NCBI GenBank assembly: GCA_964562375.1
Contig: CAZLSW010000007.1
Location: 5,200 to 69,199, forward strand
Source of the DNA: JAJPXC01 sp964562375
GTDB lineage: Bacteria > Bacteroidota > Bacteroidia > Bacteroidales > Muribaculaceae
Direction of reading: 5' to 3'
DNA: 64,000 nt
A model generated the notes under the pieces. The model worked only from the letters and a program-made list of their open reading frames with translations. It was not told the DNA's origin and made no database searches. The translations under genes were made by a program, and so were the position numbers. This document shows positions 58,891-64,000 of the stretch, piece by piece. Position 1 is the stretch's first letter. Each line of letters starts with the position of its first letter.

Positions 58891-60156
58891 TTAATCACTT
58901 ATACTTAAATCGACTGCTTTGGAGAACTCGGTGGAGGTTTCGCCAATTGAGCCGCAATATTGGTTGATGCCGGTCATTACCTTTATAAAGTCGACGCCCG
59001 GAAGATTAACCGGTTGGCCCAAAGCGTCGCGCGCCCACGAGATGTCGAAGGAGTTGAGATCTTTCTTCGCCGCGGGATGGTTGTCGACATATCCCCACGC
59101 GGCGGCATACTGGATGACGTAGGTGCCTCGCCCCGAGAGGTCGACGGCGTTGCCTGGAAGACGCGAGCCACTGAATGTCAAGGTGTTGTCGGTAAGCCAC
59201 TGCGGGTAGTAACTTTGGGTGTGGAATATGTTTTTGGCCACGAAGCCGCTTTCGCCTTGGTTGTCGGTCCAAGGGATATATTCAAGGTCGGATGCCCAAG
59301 CCTGTTGGCGATCGGTAACAGCCGCTTTCGTAGGGTCGGGAGCGGTATAAGTGATTGAATATCCGAAGATTGTAGAGGGGTTGGCGTACTCGCTTCCCGC
59401 GAGTTCATACCATGTGTCATCCGGCTCGCCGTTCATGTTCTCGTCGTAGCTCACGAAGACGATACCCGGTTCGCAGGAGCCGTAGGGGTTGTCGTCGTCC
59501 GAGGCAAGGTCGTAGAACGCGTTGCCGTAAATCGCGAAGTCGTAACCCTCGCGGTTGACCACCGTGTGGTCAAACCCGAACACGCAATAACCGCCCCAAG
59601 CGCCCAGGGAGATCATCACGTCGCTAGTGCCTGTGATACAGTCGTTTACCTTGGCGAGAATGTCGTCGTAGTCGTTTCCTTCGTCGTATTGCGGCATCGT
59701 GTTGATGAATTGGCCGGGCGCGGGCCGATACTCATACACTTTCGAGATATATGCGCTGTACTCGGTCTCCTCGTGCAGCACGTATACCGTAAAGTCGTGA
59801 TGATAAGGATTTTGCGAATCAAACACGTCGAATGACAGCGAATAGGTGCCTTCCTCGGCAAACAACAGGATATGCTCCCTCTGGTCGGACAATATCGAAT
59901 CAGTCCCGTCGTCGCGGTGCCACGTCCAGCGATACCCCTGGCCCGTGTAGGCCGACACCACCTTCAGTTTCTGCATGCGATAGGTAACATACTCATCGTC
60001 AATGCCTAACGAAACCAGCTCGTCCTGTGGAGCGCAGCTCGACAGGGCGAGCAAGGATAAAGGGTAAAGGATAAAGGATAAAGGGTGGTTACATTTTATG
60101 ATTTCCCACCTTTTACTTTTACTCCCAAAATATATTATATTGTGTAAATTCCACAT
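58891..60156 (-). CDS. BtuH-like surface lipoprotein of the cobalamin operon
   Basis: This 421-residue lipoprotein starts at the ATG at 60156, and a TTG two codons earlier is less likely. The hydrophobic signal core (about residues 26-38) ends in the lipobox LSSC (Cys 41). Much of it is encoded by five heptamer repeats at 60053-60088. Residues about 145-410 form the same domain as in the 1362-residue protein (DENMNGEPDDTWYELAGSEY, FHTQSYYP, FDISWA, DFIKVMTG). Proteins of this kind occur in Bacteroidetes B12 operons, and BtuH is a known corrinoid-binding surface class. The assignment to it here is inference. The n-region is unusually long for a lipoprotein. Confidence 0.78.
   Translation of the reverse strand: MWNLHNIIYFGSKSKRWEIIKCNHPLSFILYPLSLLALSSCAPQDELVSLGIDDEYVTYRMQKLKVVSAYTGQGYRWTWHRDDGTDSILSDQREHILLFAEEGTYSLSFDVFDSQNPYHHDFTVYVLHEETEYSAYISKVYEYRPAPGQFINTMPQYDEGNDYDDILAKVNDCITGTSDVMISLGAWGGYCVFGFDHTVVNREGYDFAIYGNAFYDLASDDDNPYGSCEPGIVFVSYDENMNGEPDDTWYELAGSEYANPSTIFGYSITYTAPDPTKAAVTDRQQAWASDLEYIPWTDNQGESGFVAKNIFHTQSYYPQWLTDNTLTFSGSRLPGNAVDLSGRGTYVIQYAAAWGYVDNHPAAKKDLNSFDISWARDALGQPVNLPGVDFIKVMTGINQYCGSIGETSTEFSKAVDLSISD
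60053..60088. repeat. Heptanucleotide repeat (AAAGGAT/AAAGGGT)n in the signal-peptide coding region
   Basis: Five copies of a 7-base unit (AAGGATA or AAGGGTA) encode the hydrophobic core of the lipoprotein signal peptide (about residues 25-36, PLSFILYPLSLL). Confidence 0.9.
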
Positions 60157-60172
60157 ATTCAAGCTATTGTCT

Positions 60173-60230
60173 TAACAACTAACAACTAACAACTAACAAC
60201 TAACAACTAACAACTAACAACTAACAACTA
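60173..60230. repeat. Heptanucleotide repeat (TAACAAC)n between propeller and lipoprotein genes
   Basis: About eight consecutive copies of TAACAAC fill the gap, and the last one overlaps the stop codon of the BtuG-like gene at 60230-60228. Confidence 0.95.
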
Positions 60231-61379
60231 ATACCTAAAACACATATGCCCCGGGACATCCCCGGTCCTCACGCTCCATCGGCGCACCCCCTCACGAGAG
60301 TAGCAATGCAATTGCCCCGATGAGACATAATTTTTGGCGTCGGTGAGGTAGATCTCGCCCGAGGTAGGGTTGACTGCGATGCCGTAGGGGGCTGTGATGT
60401 CCTTCTCGGTACCGTCGGTGATAAAGTTGGTGGAAACCAGCTGTTTAGTGACCGTGTTGATGATGCCGTAGGTGATTGCCGTTTCCCCGGTGTTGTAGTC
60501 GAACGCCGACGAGAAAAAGTACAGCGAATCTCCTTGGATTGCAAGGTCGGAGCACGGGATGTCGAGAGTGTCGGTCACCACCATGCGGTTGGTCCCGGGC
60601 TTCTTGTCCATTACAATTAGCCGGGAGGGGACGTTGTAGTAATCGCCGCGGGAGGTTACCCAAAGCTTACCCTGTCGGTCCTTGCGCACGCGGTGGAGGT
60701 TGATCGCAACGGGTATCTGTTGAGTTTGCTTGAAATCAATCATTTGGATCACCGACACGGTATAGTCGTAGTCGGGCGCGCGATACCCCCCGGAGTTGGC
60801 CACATACATGTAATCGTTGACAATCTCCATCTCCTCAGGCTGGTAGCCCACGGTCACCTGTCCCTTGATCTCGAGCGAGGTAGTGTCGACGCGGTAGACG
60901 GCGCCCTTGGGTGCGTCGGGGTCGATCTGCACCGGCCCCACGTAGGAGCTCACATAAGCGTCGCCGCGATAAAAACGTATATATCGGCAATTGGGGATGT
61001 CCACTTGGCCGATGCGCTCCAAGGTGGCCGCGTCCATCACCTCCACCTTATGGGAGCAGTTGATTACGGCGTAAAGCTTTGAGCCATAGATTTGTATATC
61101 GTTGCCAACGTCGCCCAGCTCCTTGATTACTGAGGGGTTGCGCTCGGCGTACATGTTTCGGCAATAAAGGGCCGTGCGGAAATCCACCATGTCGATCGTC
61201 GCCTTGTTGGAGCCCATGTTGCCCTCGTTGAGCAGGTACATCGCCGCGGGGGAGGCCTCGGCGTCGATCGGCATCGGCAGGATATCGTACTCGGTGGGAA
61301 CCACGAGCTCGTCGTCGCGACAGCCCGTGGCCACCCACGTAAGCACTATCATCATTATATTACAATATCTTGCTATCAT
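60228..61379 (-). CDS. btuG: BtuG-like surface beta-propeller lipoprotein
   Basis: BtuG captures cobalamin with very high affinity and hands it to BtuB at the cell surface. This 383-residue protein starts at the ATG at 61379, one base after the btuB stop. The lipobox is VATGC (Cys about 20). The rest is a seven-bladed YncE-type propeller with repeats such as GSKLYAVINCSHKVEVMDAATLERIG (about residues 99-124) and GEIYLTDAKNY near the end. Position directly behind btuB, in a riboswitch-controlled operon, is the standard BtuB-BtuG arrangement of gut Bacteroidetes. The gene symbol is by analogy. Confidence 0.86.
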   Translation of the reverse strand: MIARYCNIMMIVLTWVATGCRDDELVVPTEYDILPMPIDAEASPAAMYLLNEGNMGSNKATIDMVDFRTALYCRNMYAERNPSVIKELGDVGNDIQIYGSKLYAVINCSHKVEVMDAATLERIGQVDIPNCRYIRFYRGDAYVSSYVGPVQIDPDAPKGAVYRVDTTSLEIKGQVTVGYQPEEMEIVNDYMYVANSGGYRAPDYDYTVSVIQMIDFKQTQQIPVAINLHRVRKDRQGKLWVTSRGDYYNVPSRLIVMDKKPGTNRMVVTDTLDIPCSDLAIQGDSLYFFSSAFDYNTGETAITYGIINTVTKQLVSTNFITDGTEKDITAPYGIAVNPTSGEIYLTDAKNYVSSGQLHCYSREGVRRWSVRTGDVPGHMCFRY

Positions 61380-61380
61380 G

Positions 61381-63459
61381 TTAAAAATCAATGGATAAGC
61401 CGAAGCGATAATTGCGCTTGGGCATAGGGTAGTTGAGGATCACGTCGTAATCCTGGGAAAATAGATTGTTGACCTCGGCGGTAGCCTTCAGGCGGGTGTT
61501 GCCGACGGTAAATTCCTTCATCAGCCCCAGGTCGTGGGTATACCAGGGCTGCGTATAGTTGTAAATAATGTTTTCTTGCTGGTTGTAGCGCTCGCCGGTG
61601 TAGATGAACGAGTAGTTAAGGTGCCAGCCTCGCCACACGGCCATCACGATGGCCGAGCCGCTATGCCACGGGATGTAGGGAATCTGGTGGCGATAGTAAT
61701 TGTCGGCCGGCGAGGTGACGTCGATGGCCTTTTGGTAGGTGTATTGAAGTTTGGTGGTCAATTCCACCCCGCCGGGAATGGCGAATGTGGCTTGCGCCTG
61801 GGCGTCGACACCGGTGATGTGCACCTTCCCCAGGTTGAGCATCGTCCAGCGGAATTGCTGTCCCTTGGGGTAGGCTACAATCTTGTCGGTGACCTCGTTG
61901 TAGTAGACATCGCAACCGATACGGAAGAATCGCAGCGCGCCACTGCGGCGTGTCAAGTCGTAGAGCAGGCCACCGTTGTACTGTGTGGCCGTCTCGGGCT
62001 TGAGGAACGCGTTGCCCATGTCGGTGTAGTAGAGGTCGTTGAATGTGGGCATGCGGTAGCTCTTCTTGAAGAAGGCGCGGGCCACCAGGTTGCAACGGAA
62101 CGGCTGGTAGCTGAGGAACACGCCCGGGGTGACCTTGCACTTGTCGGGTGCGGTCTTCTCTTGGAGTTTTTCCTCGTCGACAATGGTGGTGAGCACCGAG
62201 GCCTGGGCGCGGAATTTCTGTCCCAGGGAAACAGCCGTCGCGGCCGATAACCAGTGGGTGGAGCGGTGGACGCTCATGTAGTCGCTCAGGCGGTTGTACT
62301 GGAAATCGTAAGCCGCCGAGACTTCCCACCAAGGGAAAATCGTCACTTGGTTGGCCCAGGAAAGGTATACCTCTCGCTGCTTGTAGGTGTTGTCCACTTT
62401 CTGGATTTTGTCGTCGTTGTTGACGTAGCGCGTATAATCGTATGCGTATTTGACGTTGATTTTGGTTTGCCAGGCCGTTGAAAGCTGTTGCTCGAACATC
62501 CCTTGCACGAAGGAGTTGCGGTCCCACAAGCGCTCGCCGCGGCGCCACACGTTGTTGACGATCGCTCCGGGGACGCCCCGCTCTGAATTGTAGTGGTAGA
62601 GAAACACCTTCCAGCGGCCCCGGGGCAGGTAGCCGTGCAAGCCTCCCTCGAATCGCATATAGTCGATGTCGCCGTTCTGGCGCGTGGCCGTCGTGTCGTA
62701 GGCGATGTCGCCCGCGGGGGTCTTGCGCTTGTAGCGGAATTTGTACTTGCCCGACGACGACATCCACTCGGTGTTGAACGACAGGGAGACGGTTCTCGTC
62801 ACCTTGTGCTCCACCAATATCGAGGGATTGAACACGTCGAACGAGCCTACGCGCAGGCCCACGCGGAAGTTGGTCGATTTCCCCTCTTGAAATTTGGGCG
62901 TGCGGCTCTGCAGGTAGATGGAGCCGGCCGAACCAAACTCCTTCGCGCTCTGGAAAATCTCGCTTTTCTGGCCGTTGTAGAGCGACACTGCCTCGATGTT
63001 GTCGAGCGAGTATTTGCCAAGGTCAACCTGGCCGTTCTGGGCGTTACCCAATTCGATGCCGTTGTAGAACACCCCTGCGTGGTTGGTACCCATCGAGCGG
63101 ATGTTTACCGTTTTAACGCCGCCCACGCCACCGTAATCTTTTAGTTGCACGCCCGAGAAGTAGCGGAGCGCGTCGGCCACCGAATGGCTCTGCAGCGATT
63201 CCAGTTCCTTGCCTCCGAGCACCTGGGCCGGAATGACATCCTTGTAGCTCTGGGCCACCACGGTCACCTCCTTCAACTGCACCGAATCACGCCATCCCTC
63301 CTTATCGGGTTTTCCCTTCAGGGTAGTTTTCACTTGGCTTTCATCGGCTTCACTCGATTTCAGTTGATCGCCTCCCCTTGGGATATGACTATCCCCCCAA
63401 GCCGCGGGAACGGCCAAGGTGCACAAAAGTGATATGGCGATCGATAAGATTGGTTTCAT
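61381..63459 (-). CDS. btuB: TonB-dependent outer-membrane cobalamin receptor BtuB
   Basis: This 692-residue protein starts at the ATG at 63459. It has a signal peptide (ending about residue 21, AAWG), a TonB-box-like region (VQLKEVTVVAQSY, about residues 61-73), the plug (VNIRSMGTNHAGVFYNGIEL, about 118-137) and a 22-strand barrel ending in SIDF with the terminal Phe. Without the SusC-type N-terminal extension domain it fits vitamin or siderophore receptors. The B12 riboswitch upstream identifies the ligand as a corrinoid. It leads the operon. Confidence 0.93.
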   Translation of the reverse strand: MKPILSIAISLLCTLAVPAAWGDSHIPRGGDQLKSSEADESQVKTTLKGKPDKEGWRDSVQLKEVTVVAQSYKDVIPAQVLGGKELESLQSHSVADALRYFSGVQLKDYGGVGGVKTVNIRSMGTNHAGVFYNGIELGNAQNGQVDLGKYSLDNIEAVSLYNGQKSEIFQSAKEFGSAGSIYLQSRTPKFQEGKSTNFRVGLRVGSFDVFNPSILVEHKVTRTVSLSFNTEWMSSSGKYKFRYKRKTPAGDIAYDTTATRQNGDIDYMRFEGGLHGYLPRGRWKVFLYHYNSERGVPGAIVNNVWRRGERLWDRNSFVQGMFEQQLSTAWQTKINVKYAYDYTRYVNNDDKIQKVDNTYKQREVYLSWANQVTIFPWWEVSAAYDFQYNRLSDYMSVHRSTHWLSAATAVSLGQKFRAQASVLTTIVDEEKLQEKTAPDKCKVTPGVFLSYQPFRCNLVARAFFKKSYRMPTFNDLYYTDMGNAFLKPETATQYNGGLLYDLTRRSGALRFFRIGCDVYYNEVTDKIVAYPKGQQFRWTMLNLGKVHITGVDAQAQATFAIPGGVELTTKLQYTYQKAIDVTSPADNYYRHQIPYIPWHSGSAIVMAVWRGWHLNYSFIYTGERYNQQENIIYNYTQPWYTHDLGLMKEFTVGNTRLKATAEVNNLFSQDYDVILNYPMPKRNYRFGLSIDF

Positions 63460-63503
63460 TGTCAAGGCGCCCGTCCTCGCAGGCTCGGTTTAACTGTTTA
63501 ACG

Positions 63504-63693
63504 GTGAAAGGCAGGTCTTCTGACTTCTCCCTCGCCTCAGTCCCTTCCCAGCCCTCAGGGCCAGTGGTTACGACTGAAACGAAAAGCGGGATTACACAGC
63601 AGCGGGACTGTCGAGGAATCACACCTCGTTCCCTTTTGAGGCTCCAGCCTGCCCCCTTGCGGGAGCTAGTAGCAGGCTTTCGCCACCTTTCAC
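63504..63693 (-). promoter_or_regulatory. Cobalamin (B12) riboswitch controlling the btuB operon
   Basis: The minus strand shows the B12 box AGTCAGAAGACCTGCC (63525-63510), the conserved GCCACTG-like segment as AACCACTGGCC, and GACAGTCCCGCTGCTGT. A P1 stem pairs GTGAAAGG (63693-63686) with CCTTTCAC (63511-63504). About 190 nt long and 45 bp upstream of btuB. When coenzyme B12 is bound it should lower expression. A separate terminator hairpin is not obvious, so translational control is more likely. Confidence 0.95.
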
Positions 63694-63697
63694 GCCG

Positions 63698-63727
63698 CGA
63701 AGATACAAATTTCCCGCGATATCCACA
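63698..63727 (-). promoter_or_regulatory. Probable promoter of the cobalamin operon
   Basis: TTGTG (near 63727-63723 on the minus strand), about 17 bp, then TATCTTCG (63705-63698). It ends 5 bp before the riboswitch, as expected for the start of the leader. Confidence 0.5.
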
Positions 63728-63779
63728 ACACCCCATAGGGACCCCGGCCTTGGCCGGCCGTCGCGCCCCATCAACAACC

Positions 63780-63812
63780 CACGGTGCCCCGCGGCCGAGC
63801 CGCGGTGGTTCC
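63780..63812. repeat. Dispersed palindrome, family 3, between divergent transcripts
   Basis: The core GGTGCCCCGCGG / CCGCGGTGG has the same arms as the copies at 24027 and 42405, in inverted orientation. A neighbouring GGCC-rich palindrome lies at about 63742-63762. Confidence 0.75.
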
Positions 63813-63817
63813 TAATA

Positions 63818-63849
63818 CTTGCATCCCCCAGAAAATTTGTGTACCTTTG
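63818..63849 (+). promoter_or_regulatory. Promoter of the gene starting at 63968
   Basis: CTTG (63818-63821), 20 bp, then TACCTTTG (63842-63849), a full -7 consensus match. The predicted leader is about 110 nt. Confidence 0.75.
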
Positions 63850-63967
63850 CGGCGTAGTTAAAAATTACTGCGCCAATCGTTTCATAACCAAAATTCACCC
63901 GATAATCGAGCAACCCATCTTAAATCGGCTCGTAATATATCGATTTTTCATTAGTGTCTCTTAAAAT

Positions 63968-64000
63968 ATGTTAACAGGCAAAATCAAGTCTCAACTGGAG
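63968..64000 (+). CDS. Start of an unidentified gene, cut off by window edge
   Basis: Only 11 codons (MLTGKIKSQLE) are present after an AT-rich leader and a good promoter. The opening MLTGxIKSQ- is like that of type I restriction-modification methyltransferases (HsdM), but eleven residues are not enough to assign it. Confidence 0.4.
   Translation, partial: MLTGKIKSQLE

Noticed and set aside
60053..60230. Inverted promoter region for phase variation
   Set aside because: No inverted repeats flank a promoter and no serine or tyrosine recombinase gene is nearby. The repeats are direct heptamers.

Overview
The window is a 64 kb piece of a moderately GC-rich Bacteroidales chromosome, probably a draft or metagenome-assembled genome because a run of 100 N sits at 6771-6870. 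Bacteroidales is supported by a complete SusC/SusD/SusE/SusF-type outer-membrane operon, a BtuB/BtuG-type cobalamin uptake operon behind a B12 riboswitch, Bacteroidetes-type promoters (TAnnTTTG with TTTG about 20 bp upstream), the domain families DUF4834, DUF2851 and DUF6562, and a short archaeal/eukaryotic-type prolyl-tRNA synthetase. A gut Muribaculaceae-like organism is my inference, not something the sequence proves.

Layout. 1-12999: mostly minus-strand housekeeping genes (recR, an unknown exported protein, miaA, a membrane protein, dipeptidyl peptidase IV, a coiled-coil protein interrupted by the gap, a large PEP/pyruvate-binding protein with receiver-like domains, a nucleotidyltransferase), a plus-strand LicD gene, then DUF2461 and DUF4834. 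13074-14720: two arrays of short palindromes around one Y1 (HUH) transposase. 14791-22563: a foldback element and a susCDEF-like operon with its own promoter and terminator. 22586-30649: DUF2851, then a plus-strand run of proS, glycosyltransferase, acyltransferase, sigma-54 regulator, lptE, a tetratricopeptide-like gene and secG. 30858-35043: minus-strand rpsA, MATE transporter and TPR membrane protein. 35255-38086: pssA, glycosyltransferase and epimerase. 38113-40503: an unusual 796-residue protein with several predicted DNA-binding helices. 40540-42326: tRNA-Gln, a lipoprotein, rpsT and two tRNA-Glu genes. 42585-53190: S41 peptidase, AspT-type transporter, DUF6562 lipoprotein, M16 peptidase, yidC and pyrG. 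53288-63727: the cobalamin operon read from right to left, from riboswitch to terminator. At 63968 a new plus-strand gene begins and runs off the window.

Three themes stand out. First, short GC-rich palindromes of at least four families are scattered through the window. Some are intergenic and often tandem. Others lie in frame inside protein genes (coiled-coil protein, M16 peptidase, tetratricopeptide-like protein, tail of the PEP-binding protein), much like Rickettsia palindromic elements. A separate palindrome set forms dense arrays around the Y1 transposase, which looks like a REPtron. Second, heptanucleotide tandem repeats encode the C-terminus of PyrG and the signal-peptide core of a cobalamin-operon lipoprotein, so repeat-length change would shift the frame. 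Third, the cobalamin operon carries two copies of a shared surface domain. One copy sits in a 1362-residue protein together with Ig-like and beta-propeller regions, which suggests an elaborated surface system for capturing vitamin B12.
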